Below, in pieces: positions 13,201 to 25,554 of a DNA stretch of 64,000 bases (within the stretch, counting starts at the first letter, position 1; every line of letters begins with the position of its first letter). This stretch comes from Protonemura montana (taxonomy: Eukaryota > Arthropoda > Insecta > Plecoptera > Nemouridae): assembly GCA_947568835.1 (NCBI GenBank), contig OX387606.1:16988001-17052000 (forward strand). Direction: 5' to 3'. The notes under the pieces were generated by a model. That model was not told the origin of the DNA, searched no databases, and saw only the letters and a program-made list of their open reading frames with translations. The translations under genes and the position numbers were made by a program.

Positions 13201-16200
13201 GGTGTTAATTGATTACTTTTTTTTAAGTCAGTAAATTGTTGGCCCGGTTAAAGCAACGACTTTTCCTTGCCAAATAGGTGTGATTGGTAGAGCCAAGATT
13301 TTATGGTGTTATGATTTCGATAATTTCGTGGTAAGCTTTTTGGATTTCGGTGTTATGGCGGTGTTATGGAAAAAGTACAGAATTTCATGTCGATAGCAGA
13401 TTTCAGACATAGGTGACGAAAAAAGAAGGTACTACGTGTTTTTAGCATTAGTTTTATCGAAATTTTAGTGCTAATTATTTGAATTTTAGCGTTTATAGCT
13501 AAATAGAAAAAAAGAGCTTTTGCGATCTACATTCGAAAGGAATGAAGATTTAGGGTAAGCACTGGGATCTCTAATAAAAAAGTGATCAATAATAATTACA
13601 ATAAAGCAAATATTTAGTGTAGGTCCTCAACATAGGTATTTGTAAGGGACTTGGAACAAAATTAATAGCACATATAAATATTTTACATAAATGCCACCAT
13701 GAAATACATTGTATGATAGCATGAGCGACGCCTACTACTTGTTAAAACTTAACATTGAACAAGTTTCAATGGTAGCTTCCTTCATTCTTCTTCCTTTGTC
13801 GGTCAGCACAAGATTTTATTGACTAAAAATACCTCTCTGCATCAACACTGTTCACAGGGGCTCAAATAGTTTGCTTAGTCAGAACTGCAAATGAGGGGTT
13901 TGAGATTTTTATGTCCATTAGAATTTGAATTAGACCCACTGCCTGGTAGTAACATACTTTGCAAGATTGTCTTTTTTCTCCCAGACAAGTCTGGTGTTCC
14001 AGATTCCACACATCAAAATATATTCATCACTCACAAAGAGTTGCTTTGCTTGATCCTCAAAAGTCAAAGATTTATTACACCCCATTGAAATTTGAAATCC
14101 CAGCTAATCTCTAACAACTGGTAGATTGAATGCATGTGGTGCTGGTGCTCACATGGTAAGGAGGGGAAGATTCAGCCAACCAATGGCAATGGTTTCCTAC
14201 AGCAAACATTTTGCCCCACTACTTCTACCCCCTAAGCTTAGGAATGTTGACAGCATTTGATGAGAAACATACCTGAATATGACAAATCCATGGAAATGTG
14301 TGTTTATAGAGATAAAATAAACATTCTTAATTTTTGCATGGAAAAAAGTGGCTATTTCGCAAAATACACATATTATAGTGAAATAGCTTCATTATCTCTC
14401 AATTTAGCATAAAAACAAATGGGTTTGTTTATTTAATTTCCGTGAAATATGATTTGATAAAAATGAAAAAAAATAACAGATTATCTGAAATTTAAGATAA
14501 TTGGATGGGAAAAGGCTCATTTCGCGATGATTTCGCGGGAAATAGTTGATTTCGTTGTTATGGATGATTTTTCGTGAATTTCGCGTTTTGTCGCGATGAG
14601 CTTCTTACATATTTGAGTTGGGAACTCAATGAATCGCACTCATTTGTAAGAATAACAAGAGATAAGAACAATTCGCGATTTCGCGCATCACCATATAATC
14701 GTGGCTCTAGTGATTGGGGATCAGTTTTCTCAAATTTTCACATTTTAGACTGCCACTAATTGAACTAACTTTAATAGACATAATGTAAAATTAAATTAAT
14801 TAATGCATCACACATCCAATCAAGTAAAGTAACTCTATACTGGTAATATCAAAAAAATAGTCAGCTCAATATTTGAAAGACAGCTCTACAGATACCTTTT
14901 ATTTGCAGGCTGTGTTTGTCTTACCACAGAGGGTCTGAGTTGGAAACGCCGCACTGGTTGAACAACAGGTAGATGAGTTGACTAGTGTTCATGCGCGTGT
15001 ACGGGTTAGGGAAAGCGATGACAGCGGTGACAACTGCGACCACCATCACCTCCATCACGGGGTACTGGCCGAGCCGCGAAGACTTGCGGTATCGACACCA
15101 GTGCAGGTTTGCCTTGATGAACGCCGCCGCAATCACGCCCTGGCAGGGTGAAATCAAAGGGTTAATCATTTCAACACTTGATTTGTAAGCTGGTTAGTTC
15201 TCTTTCTTTTTTATTGCTATCTTTATTCACTTATAGATTATTTATTAACAGCTTAGCTTAGACAGATAAGAATGATACGTTCCAAATCCAACCACACATA
15301 TAACGGTAATATTTCAACAGAAGTTTCGTCATGAAATAGTAGAAATTAAGAAATGACACATTTCTATGCCTATCTCATCCATCTTGATTGATGTAATTGT
15401 CAATACCAGATTGGTAATGCACATAATGTCTTGAAATGCATACGTGCATGGCAGAGGGACTAAGTTTGAGGGTTGGCAATGTGTTTAGTGTTATGACTAT
15501 TGGATGTATTTTCTGTAAAAAAACAATCTATTTCATCACAACTTAATTTATTCCGCAAAAATATTTCCGTTCCCCCACGGGACCTTGTTTTGCAGGGTTC
15601 AAGAATAAGTCTCACGAGCAAGATATGTTAAAGGAGAATGTATGCAACAAAAACATTTTCAGCATCGTAAATAAGTCAGAGCTCACCCCAAAGATGCCTA
15701 GCCCGATGAAAGGAACGAGCTCGAAAAAGATCCACGGCTTGTTGTACTCGACGTAGAACAGCACCGAGTGTTCGTTGCCGAACGGATTGATTGATCGCAA
15801 AATGAATGCAGCAACTAGAGCGCAGAAGAATGACCGCCACAGCGTCTTCAGAGGGAAGTAGTAGCTCACCTACAACAGTAAAAAACACAGGGCTTAGAGA
15901 GAATGCAGATCAGGGTCACAGAGACACAGGGACACTAAACTACCTTTGGCCCCATCCAATCATGAGCACCTAACCTAACCCAACCTAACCTCCTCCAGAC
16001 TGAAGAGCACGCCGCCAATGGGCGCTCCGAACGCGACAGAGACACCAGCAGCGGCCGCCGCCGACAAAATCTCGCGCTTCTTGGCCTCATTGCGGCCATA
16101 CTTGGGGAACAGGTACGAGAGGATGTTGCCGATGCAGCAAGCGATGTGCACCATCGGACCTTCCTTGCCGAGGCTGAGACCTGCGGAGACGGCCAGCATG

Positions 16201-19200
16201 ATGCCCACCGACTTGATCACCAACGTCCACTTGCCGAGGTAGCCGCGGATTATGAAGCCACTCAGTATCGTCTTGATCTGTGTGCAGGTATTTTCGATTA
16301 GTGGATACGCTTGACGATTGAAAGACTTTTGTTGTTTCTTTCTGGGAGTTACATCTCGTCTAGTGCTAGGTGTTTGTAGATAATGTGGAGGAATCTGTGT
16401 GTATTGTGTGGTGGGATTCGGTTTTGAACCTACCTCGGGAATACCCGATCCACAAGCGTAAGGTGCGAACATGCGCACAAGAGCAGCGGCCAGCCCACCA
16501 AACACGAGCGCCCAGATGATGTAGAACAGGTACGACAGGATGTACGGACCAACCCCCTCACGCGACTGACTAAGCACCTCGGGCCACGTCCTCCACTGGT
16601 CAGAAAAACAGGTGAAAGGCGGCGGTCGTCAAAATTTTATCAGTACTAGAATTTAGCAACTGCAACTTCAACTATTGCCAAAACAGGGTGGGTTAAATTG
16701 CTTTCCAGGCAAAAAAAAATCCAAATTAAATTAAAAACTTATCCTAAATTGGATTAAATAATTAAACTTGAGATGTTATTTGTTAAATTAAAATTATCAG
16801 AGGTAAATAAAACCTATTCAGAAGAGTCGGCTTGTTTTGTTTTGTTTTTTTTTTTTTTTTTCGTGACAGTAAATAACTAGAAAAATTACGAATCAATTTA
16901 CTAACCTGAGAGCAATTTCCATTATCGAATGTGGTTTCGTTTGAAGACCAGCAACACTGTTCTCTGTTGAGCCAGAAAGCTTGAGGGCAGATGCCGAATT
17001 TTAGATCGGACATCCAGCTGGCACCGATATCTATCACTCCAGCGACACCACCTGCAAAGTGATAACACATCATATTTTGTTTAGAGATGTGACAAGAGGT
17101 TACATTTCTCACATTTAATGCATGGCTAAATTACTTAACCCTTGATTTATTACTAACCAAACCCATTACTATTGAGACAATTTTTACTCTCACTTGAGAA
17201 GGGGAACCTAACAAGCCTTACAAAAAATGTTCCAGGAGAATATCCTCAACTTTAAGGTCCCTATCTTTTCCAAACTGCATCGGAAAAATTAGATTCATGT
17301 ACCTGTAAATAGCCCCACCAGCAGTACGCAGACCCATCCAGACCAAGCGTCGTGTGCTCCTTTAATCATGTCCCATACCGAATCTTGCCGCTTTTTGATG
17401 ATATGCCGGTGCCGCATGCGGTCTTTGGCAATGTCTCGCTGCCAGTCGATTGTATGGAAGTCGTCATATTGCCCGATCCCTGGGATATCTTCCGGTTCCC
17501 CTGTAAGAAAACGAGTCTTAACGAAACAATGGCTACTTCCTAGCACACTTTTACCTACTGCTATGAATACCTATAGGGCATTATGGAGGTGCTATTGCAA
17601 TTATAGTGCTACTGCAGTTGAGCCACAGCCTGATGCTAGTATTTCTAGGCACAATATAGCCGCCAAAAAAATATTTTCATCACCGGAAACTAAATAGGTC
17701 TGGCAATGAACTCTGATTTTAAGAGCCCATAAAATTTGTTTTGGAGGAGGACAATAACAATTAATTATAGAGTTATACAGCCATTTTCTCTTCACAAATA
17801 AATGAATTGAACACACAAGATAAAATGAGATGTGATAAAATGAAGGTAACCCAAAATACTTATCAAATGTAAAGATTTTTATTATCTACCTAATTGAGGG
17901 TGTGAATTACTTGTTCCTTTCCTTCTTCTGAAGTAGTTTTGAAATGTAACTAATAAGATAATTTTACTTAACTGTAGATATGCCTTACCTTGCATTCCCA
18001 TGAATGTTATCCCACCTTGAAGAGAATAACAGAATTTCTAATCTTTACCCACACTTAACAGTGAACACAAAACACATGTAGGTGCAAAGAGATTTGCATT
18101 TACACACAACACTAAACACCTGGTGCATGATACCCTGCATAACTGTGATATTTAACGAGGTAATAATTGTAATTGGCTTCAAATGGTGAGGTCTACATGA
18201 AATTTAGAAGCGATACAACTCAATTTGCAATGGTCGTGCACTAAGGCGTTTCTAGAGTAAATTTATGATGTGTGATTAGGCATGACTGGATAGCAAGCTG
18301 TAGATAACAGAAGTTTCGGGTTCAAAACAAGCTGCTGACAAGAACGTGACAACTTCATCCAAAGCTCAAACATAATGGCAAGAAGGAAATATGAAAATCA
18401 ATAAAATGATTGAGAGAACTTACCGCCATGATGACCGGAGAACTTAATTGTTGGAGCTTAAATGGAAGGAAGATAAAAAATAATTGAAATGAACAAGCAA
18501 ACAAAAGAGTTGTTGTTACCCGTGCACTTATTTCAGGCTGGTTTACATTCTATTGGTGATGCTATGATGAAATGCTAGTATGGATACATTTAGGTAGCAA
18601 TTTCTAGAGAAGCAAATCCACTGTGCAGGTGCTTGTAAGAGGTAGTGCTTAGTCAGAAACAAAGTTAACTTCATTTGATTTTTAACTTGTTAGATATGAC
18701 TTGCAGATGGAAATAGGTGGAGAAGTTTTAATTCCGAAGTTCCTACTATCTACTCTACGCTAGCCTTCTCTAGGAGACTATTTCTAAGAAATTTAACAAT
18801 TATGGCAGCATGGTTTTGTATGAAAGCCATATTTCCCCACAAGTTCATTCCACATTGAAAACAACCAGATGACATAATAAAGACAGAACCAGCTAGAACA
18901 GAATCCTGTGTTTTTACGAGTTTATTATAGGTAAACCAACACTTTATTACAGTGATGTATTCGTAAAATGTTTAGTGGGGGTACGCAAAAATGACAAATT
19001 TTTTTGTGTCGGGGGGGGGGGGGGGGGGGAGGAGGAGACTCAAGGCGAATGCACCGAAAGAGTGGAAAATAGGGGGCTTCGGGCGCAGCTCCAAGTGAAT
19101 TTTTATTCTAAGGTTTCTTTTGGAGCCAATCTACGAGTTTACGATGAAATTGGGCTTGGAATGACATGGTCAGAACTGCATTTTTAATTACGTAATGATT

Positions 19201-21343
19201 TTGAGAAAATTAAATTAATGCCGCCCTCTCATGTCTACACCTTCCCACATTGTTGCAGTCTTCAAATTTGGTAGGGATTCGGGAATCTGGTAAAAGAAAG
19301 TCAATCATTTTAATCGAATACTGATTTAAATTTTTGTTGAAACTATCCATAGATACGCGCGTACTTTCGCGTTGAGGAGATTACATCAGTTTCCACAATG
19401 ACTCTTTTTCATTGAACTCTTCTTCATTCGACGTTTTCTCTTCTGTATCTTGAATTGAACTAATTCGTCCAGTGTGGCTCGTATGTGGCAATTTGGTTAT
19501 TGTTTGTATTGTTGTCTTTCCTGCGAATTCTTATTATTTGAAGCGGGCTTGCTTCTGAGAGCTTGCACCACCGTGCGACGCCGCGAAAGCGGCTACCGAC
19601 TTCCCTAAGTGATAACAGTAATATGGTTCTAACTAACCCCTTTGTTGCAAGTCGCGACGCCGACATAATTCCAGCCTACCTACTCTTAGTACGTTCGCAT
19701 ACAGTGGCAATCTTGCTAGGTCTATTTTTAAGTAAGTGGATTATTAGAAATAAAACCCTTAACTGGGATATTTTCGCCTTGAAAATAAAGAAGTGCAGGA
19801 TATTCCGAATAATCATAATTTAATACTGCTTTCCCGTGCGTTCACCTGCGTTCCCTCAAAAATTCAAAGTGGGGGTACGGCCAAAAATAAAATTAATAGT
19901 GGGTGGACTGCGTACACCCGCGTGCATTGACCAATACATCACTGCTTTATTACCAGCTATTTGGATTTTCAAATTGAATCAATGCCTCAAATTTTAAGAT
20001 GAGGCAACAGGTAAATCAATGTTGCTGTATTTCCTGCAAACTGTCGAGCTACCACTACACATACGACGTTAGATGCATTTTAAAAACTATCTTCCTTTAA
20101 CAGAAATTCAATGACTTGGTGTAAGCCCCTACGCAAAGTTATGTAACACTCAAAGTAGTCATTAGATGACTCGCGAAGTAAAATGCATGTTACTTGTCGA
20201 GACCTTAACTAGGTACCGAAATTAGTGATCACTTACAGTTTGTAGATTCCATGTGTTCCTCGTTATGCACAGACCGCTCTGTAACAGAACTTGATGTCTG
20301 TATGTCAATCATGTCATCGTCAGACACAGAACTCAGCGAGAAGTTACGTGATGCGTTGTGGTTATGTCCATTCACCTGCTGTGGAAGGCGAGAATATCGG
20401 TAGTCTGGCATGGTTTTCGCAAAAACAGATCGTCATTATAGTTGTCACGTAACTATGAGCATAGCCAGAAGGACGACCTAGCACTAATCACTAGTCTATT
20501 GTTATCACACAAGATAGATATCACAGGGTCAGGGAGAATGAGGGGAAGTTAAAATAGCGCGCTTCTCAAACTAACCTGGCCATCAAATGCGTGGTACGAA
20601 GCAGGCGAGTTAAAAGGAATTGCAGCTGCATGACCCTTCAGTGGGTCTTTTTCCATTTCATACAACATGAAAGAATCTAAAAATAAAATACTTCATCTTA
20701 AAAATTGTACAAACTGACGTATGGCGTGACACGTAAAACTGTCATGGCTGTCAAACAGGCAGCAGACGACAAAGATCTCTGTAACTATAACTTGCTTGCA
20801 CACGTACCATCTTCAATTTATTATGGCACCTATAACAAACTAGGCAAACTATAATGAGTAATAACTGTTAAGTAGTCGCTAATAATTATCTTTCGAAGTC
20901 GCACATCAATAAGATACACTACGAAGCACACTAGCCGCAGGCGTTTTGGATCATATGTTACTGTCATAAGTCAAAACAGCTTAAAACTGAAACAAGTTAG
21001 GTCGTTAAAAAAACACCCTTAGTATATAATCAAAAGATTTTTATTAATTTTAATTAAAAAACTTATTTTTTTGCAAACTAATGGTAGACTTTTGTTTTCA
21101 GTTATAACGCAACTGTTACCTACTTGACTAGCTAGAAATAGTGAAGTGTATGGAAGCCGCCAATTCAACTTTTCAACATGATGCTGGAATTATCAACGAC
21201 TCTTCTTTAGGTAGATGAACGCATGCACGAGATTAAAAAAAGATACTCTTAAGAAAAACAACACTATACAAGAGAATCCCCTTGTTTTTACCATCTTCAT
21301 CCAGGAGACTGCTACTCCTTGTAGGAGTAGACGTTGAAAACAT
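10258..21343 (-). CDS. ClC-c: ClC-3/4/5-type endosomal Cl-/H+ exchanger
   Basis: Constitutive exons, complement: 21292..21343, 20576..20676, 20237..20378, 17303..17500, 16906..17051, 16434..16595, 15990..16277, 15687..15869, 14925..15139, 12853..13052, 12348..12494, 11998..12208, 11248..11411, 10850..11063, 10258..10348. All phases agree, giving 837 residues; two cassette exons (18424..18456, 17989..18015) would add 11 and 9. Family signatures are GSGIPE (about 262-267), GKEGP with the gating glutamate (about 306), NPFGN, the proton-glutamate context FFELVPF (about 413), GLFIPS, and two C-terminal CBS domains ending [13 protein letters not shown] and SVLFN. Both glutamates are kept, so this should be a 2Cl-/1H+ exchanger of endosomes that supports acidification, not a channel. 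A second ATG at 20411 inside an extended exon 3 ([12 protein letters not shown]) is in frame and suggests an alternative first exon. Exon 3 has a NAGNAG acceptor (CAGCAG). Confidence 0.96.
13053..14924 (-). other. ClC intron of 1.9 kb
   Basis: AT-rich intron between ClC exons. Some TTTCGCG-rich stretches occur near 14520-14680; nothing codes. Confidence 0.6.
17989..18015 (-). other. ClC cassette microexon, 27 nt
   Basis: Flanked by TTCAAG acceptor and GTAAGG donor on the minus strand; enters and leaves in phase 1, so inclusion or skipping keeps the ClC frame. Included, it encodes GITFMGMQ before GEPEDIPG. It lies in the cytoplasmic N-terminus. Confidence 0.6.
18424..18456 (-). other. ClC cassette microexon, 33 nt
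   Basis: Acceptor TTTAAG after a pyrimidine-rich tract and donor GTAAGT on the minus strand. Phase 1 on both sides, encoding about [10 protein letters not shown]. It can join exon 3 to the 27-nt microexon or directly to the exon at 17500 without a frameshift. Confidence 0.6.
18950..19944. mobile_element. Non-autonomous hAT element with 8-bp target duplication
   Basis: Ends are CAGTGATGTATT... and ...AATACATCACTG, a terminal inverted repeat of at least 12 bp, flanked on both sides by the same 8 bp, CTTTATTA (18942-18949 and 19945-19952). An 8-bp duplication with CAGTG ends is the hAT hallmark. A subterminal GGGGGTACGC motif recurs inverted at the right end, and a poly-G run (about 19011-19029) lies near the left end. 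No transposase ORF is seen; 995 bp. It sits in the ClC intron between the 33-nt microexon and exon 3. Confidence 0.9.
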
Positions 21344-22199
21344 TGCTCTACTTATTAACAATAAGTTATTCTATGCAAGCCGCAAACACGAGTTCGCTCA
21401 CGAAAACAAACACACTGTCGTCTTGACACTATACAATATGCCAAATAATTGCACTAACTAAAAGGACACACGTTAAATCACAACATTTCCGCGGCGAGGA
21501 AGAACTGACTAGCATTGTCGACCACTGTCGACTGCTTATCGACAATCTGGGATCTGTGATAACTCACCACTGATATGCAAGGGACCATATAATAGGTACA
21601 TCAATACTTGATAGTGGATGACAAAACAGCTATACTCTAGTCAAGGCCGGGACCCGCCTCTTGTTTGGCATACTAATTGCTATAATAATATGATTCCATA
21701 CAGGACGATATCACTTTTGATCACTTCATAAAAACCTTTTTTTTTATATTCATTCATACTGAACGAGAAGACGAGCTCAACTTTCTTTCCTGATTTCAAT
21801 TCGAATCCGCTTTGAAGATTTAAAGGGTTTCTTATTATTAGGGTCACCAATATAGATTTTTGTTTCTGTAAAATGCGATAAAGTTGCAGCTTGCAGTAAG
21901 GCGATGTCACCAGAGATCATAGTTTCAGGTATAACGTTTAAGTGGTAGGTGTAAAATTATACCTGACTATCTTGATTCGGAACTTGTTTCCTTCCATCCA
22001 ACCTATGACCTTGCCCTTTCAAGTATTGACCTGTCTACCTACTTGAATGTATCTCTTATCTTCCTAGCCATATTTAGATGCAATTTATTGAGCCTCAAGG
22101 AGTGTTTATCACACCTGTGATTTGCAGCATCCAAGCACTTTAGTTAAACACTTAATGTACCTGTAAACTTGAAGTATACAAGAGGATATTCGAGAAAGG
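21344..22199. other. Divergent intergenic region between ClC and lysozyme
   Basis: About 0.85 kb separates the ClC start codon (minus) from the lysozyme promoter (plus). It must hold the ClC promoter and 5' UTR; no core element is clear on that strand. Confidence 0.4.
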
Positions 22200-22238
22200 T
22201 ATAAAAAGGTGACCAGTTGCAAGGAGCCACTCAGTTTG
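22200..22238 (+). promoter_or_regulatory. Lysozyme core promoter: TATA box and initiator
   Basis: TATAAAA at 22200-22206 is followed by TCAGTT at 22231-22236, an arthropod initiator match (TCAKTY), with the presumed start A at 22233. The 33-bp spacing is close to the usual TATA-Inr distance. The start codon lies 63 bp downstream of the predicted start site with no intervening ATG in a better position. Confidence 0.65.
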
Positions 22239-22295
22239 TTATTTAGAGGTCAGAGGATACGCAACTCTGCAAGAGAATATAAACTGGTAATAATT

Positions 22296-25086
22296 ATGCT
22301 CATCACGGTAGCATTGTTGTCGTGTTTTTTTTTGAGCGGATCTTTTGGTAAAGTTTATGAGAGATGTGAGTTGGCGCAAGAGCTAAGAGATGTGCACAAA
22401 CTTGAGGAAAAGGAGATCGCAACTTGGGTAAGTGAAACAAATGGTCTAGTACTGAAAACAGAAAAGGTTTTCGTACTCTTTATTCCAAGTCTTTAATCTT
22501 GGGCACAGTAAATAAATACTTTGTAAAACTGTCGAAGAACTTGATGGTTACATGAAATCTGATTTAAATTGTAAACGCTTGTAATGCGCGAGGTTTTGAT
22601 GCGGTACGGTTATTGATGCTCGGGGCATCGATTTTAAAAGGGTGGTAGTGTTCCTACTAATGAAAAACTCGATGGTTATGCATATGAAAAAAATTTACAA
22701 AAATAATCACCAATTTCTATCACTCAAAGATAAACTGGGGTTGCAGTTTTAGACGTTTAAATCTTACTTGTGATTCTATGTTTAATTAAACAGTTTCTTT
22801 AAGTTGGATTTGTTCGATACCAAATATCTGACGCCACTCTCTAAGCGTTCTCCCATACGTCAGGTAAATTATTGCATAGAGTGCTCCAAGAAGTGTATGC
22901 GTAGATGAAGCTGTAGATGTGTTACGTGGGGAGAATTTATATCGCTTCCTTTATTGACTCGCAAATTATGAAAGGTGTGCTACGAGAATCCATGGTCAGT
23001 GATGAATGCATTTTTGATTAATCTGTATAATGTGTGATTCGGCGAAGACTCTGCCCATGGGTTGCCTAACGGTTTTTTGAAAGTGTCGATGACGTTACAT
23101 ATTTTATTACCGAATTTCAGTCTTTTACAATACAAACTCCCTTCGCTCTTTCCCTGCATCCATCAATAACCATAAGTTCCCTTTCTATGGCCTCATATCA
23201 TCTATATCGACCAGTTGTGCTCCTAAAATATGTATGTACATAGTTTATTCATCATTTTTCACGTAAAATATGTCAATATCAAATTAACTGTGGCTTAATA
23301 TTATACCGGTATAGGCATAAAAAAATTTTCAAGGGTGACATTTTGTTTTATTCAATTCGTAAGTGAATTGCCTCTAAGCCTTTAACCATTTATAAAAGCT
23401 ATCGAAAACGCATTAGGTCATAGTATCGGAGACGTACACGTTCTTCCATTGATTAGTCCAGAAAATACTTGCAAGCAACAATCTCTCTCGTCAAATGAAT
23501 AGAAATATCCTGCCACTCTCCCACTTTGAGCCACTAGAAACCCACAAGTGATCAATGGCTCAAGCTTAGGGTTGTAAAGTTGTACAAGGTTGACTTCCAA
23601 TCAAATATCATGACTGGAAACCTCTTTTATCTATGAAAACAAGTCACTATAGAAATATGAATGACTTGGGTAACGAAGTGGAAACATAGGTTACGAACTA
23701 ACTCTATCTTCGGTATCCTTGCTTCGGCGCTAAGAAGGGTCAAGGCCGAATACCAGCGACATTGCTTATAGTCACGACTGTAGTACACACTCAACGGTAG
23801 TATCTTGACGGAGGTCATCAATGATATGGATCCTGAAGTGAAGAAGTGAGACCAAATACCATAAAGTGAGACGAACACATTTTTGAGGGGGTAGATAAAT
23901 TCTCATGGGAAACGCTCCTGATCCTATCTCGAATACATATCGCAAACTACTTAACAATTTGATTATTAGGAACACTAATAAACTCACAAAAATTGGTGTC
24001 ACATGTTCTCCAATGTTCAACAGATCGAATTCAAAGTTCAATGTTCGACAGGTGTGCATCGCGCGCCACGAGTCAGAATTCAACACTTCAGCCGTGGGTC
24101 ACATGAACTGGGACGGTAGCGGGGACCACGGACTCTTCCAGATCAGTGACCTTTACTGGTGCTCTCCGCCGGGGAAGGGCTACTCGTGCGGGGTTACCTG
24201 TGCCCAACTCGAAGACGACGACATCAAGGACGACGTCGTGTGTGCCAGAAGGATTCACAGACAGCACCAGAGGATCTCGGGAGACGGGTTTTCAGCGTGG
24301 GCGGTTTATAGGTATTTTCTGCTTTTATGTTGGTTTGTTACACAGGTTGTCTACTGTTACAATTTAGATTGCTTACCGTCAGAACTGATTTCGCAAGCTG
24401 TTTGTGTATTCTGTGTTCTGTGCTTCTATGCTATGAGATTAATAAGCAAAGCGAATGAAGTTTCTGTTCTAACTTACATCCCTCCAATGTCTCTACAGAA
24501 CAGAAATAATAATATCTATGGTGGCCATTCATCCAATAACTGACCCTGCGTGGTGATGCTCACCTTCGCTCATTTTACGAGATCCGGTGTTTCCGACACC
24601 CCAAACCGTTCGGAGGTCACCCATCCAATACCTAATTCAGCGCAGTGTTGCTTAACTCCACTGATCTCACGAGAACCGGTGTTTCCAACACCCCGAACCC
24701 GTCTGTTACAAATAGATTCGATTAAAAGGATTCCAATCTCTTACAGGCCACACTGTTCCGCCAACGTGGACCAATACGTGAAGGGTTGCTATGACAATGT
24801 CCCCACGGTGAGCAACATTGACCCTTCCAACGAGTTGACCAAGATCGAAATTGTCTCCGGCGAGGAGTTGGTGCAGAAGACGGAGGCGACAAAAGAAAAA
24901 GTTAAAGACGAAGTCGCGAAGAGCAAGCCCGATGAGAAGCCAGTACAAGCTCTCAAGTCTCGCGTCTTTCAGTCTGAAGCAGCTAAACGGGGAAGAATAC
25001 ATTCCCACGAAGAACAGTTCAAATCAAGGTCTAAAGCTGCTAAACCATTCTACGCCAAGCTGTACGAATTTGTGTATCAGCCGTGA
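22296..25086 (+). CDS. c-type lysozyme with long charged C-terminal tail
   Basis: Exons 22296..22427, 24052..24311 and 24747..25086 join in phases 0 and 2 to give 243 residues. A signal peptide (about 1-18) precedes mature KVYERCELAQEL. The glycosyl hydrolase family 22 fold is intact: catalytic Glu in ARHESEF (E51) and Asp in GSGDHGLFQIS (D69), plus all eight conserved cysteines (ERC, VC, WC, SC, TC, VC, HC, GC). It should hydrolyse bacterial peptidoglycan outside the cell, for defence or digestion. After the last cysteine (145) the protein runs on for about 97 residues rich in Lys and Glu, ending LYEFVYQP; ordinary c-type lysozymes stop near 120-130 mature residues. The promoter is a TATA-Inr type, and intron 2 holds a 5S-derived SINE. 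Confidence 0.93.
22428..24051 (+). other. Lysozyme intron 1
   Basis: 1.6-kb intron, GTAAGT donor and GACAG acceptor. No other feature recognised. Confidence 0.7.
24440..24715 (-). mobile_element. 5S rRNA-derived SINE, truncated, with two 5S-like heads
   Basis: Read on the minus strand, the segment at 24620-24700 matches the 5S rRNA internal promoter region (GGTTCTCGTGAGATC.., TTAAGCAAC.., ATTGGATGGGTGACC). A second, more diverged 5S-like block lies next to it (about 24515-24610). The part at 24440-24500 (AAGCRAARCGAATGAAGTT) is shared with the fuller copy at 28020-28362. It lies inside lysozyme intron 2. Confidence 0.7.
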
Positions 25087-25554
25087 ATGTGTACTTAGCT
25101 AAGTATTGAAACAATGAAGTAAATTATTTTTGAGATTTATGATTTTTTTTTCATTTTTTTTTTACATGTGAAAAAAACAAAATCAGAAAAGGGGTATTGA
25201 TTCCTATTGAACTCTCACTTCTAAAAAATTTTTTTTTTGCTTATTCATTTGAACAGTTATATTTCACTTAGCATTCAATGCCAATTTCTCTTTTTTTTTA
25301 GTTAACTTCAGTTTTTAACAATTATAAAAACATTTTTTTTTAATAACTCAAAATATCTTAAATCAAATGAAGTAGGTACATCATTTTAGAGTAATTGCTG
25401 TTAGAATTTCCACGTTCTAGGTTTCGAATCCACACCAATGTTCAAATGATCACCTCCTAACATAATATTTCTGTACAAGCACACATTGTTAGCTCGACAA
25501 ATCACCCTCACAGCCATAATTCCACCAAACACAATCATCGCCTCTTTCCACACT
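25087..25554. other. Convergent 3' region between lysozyme and SLC36
   Basis: AT-rich with several T-runs; holds the 3' UTRs of the two convergent genes. No other feature seen. Confidence 0.5.

Noticed and set aside
23905-24543. 212-codon plus-strand ORF including the lysozyme core
   Set aside because: It starts in intron 1 and runs into intron 2; the true exon is 24052..24311, bounded by AG and GT.
24620-24700. Functional 5S rRNA gene
   Set aside because: Only the internal part matches, with several changes and no complete 120-nt gene; it is part of a SINE.
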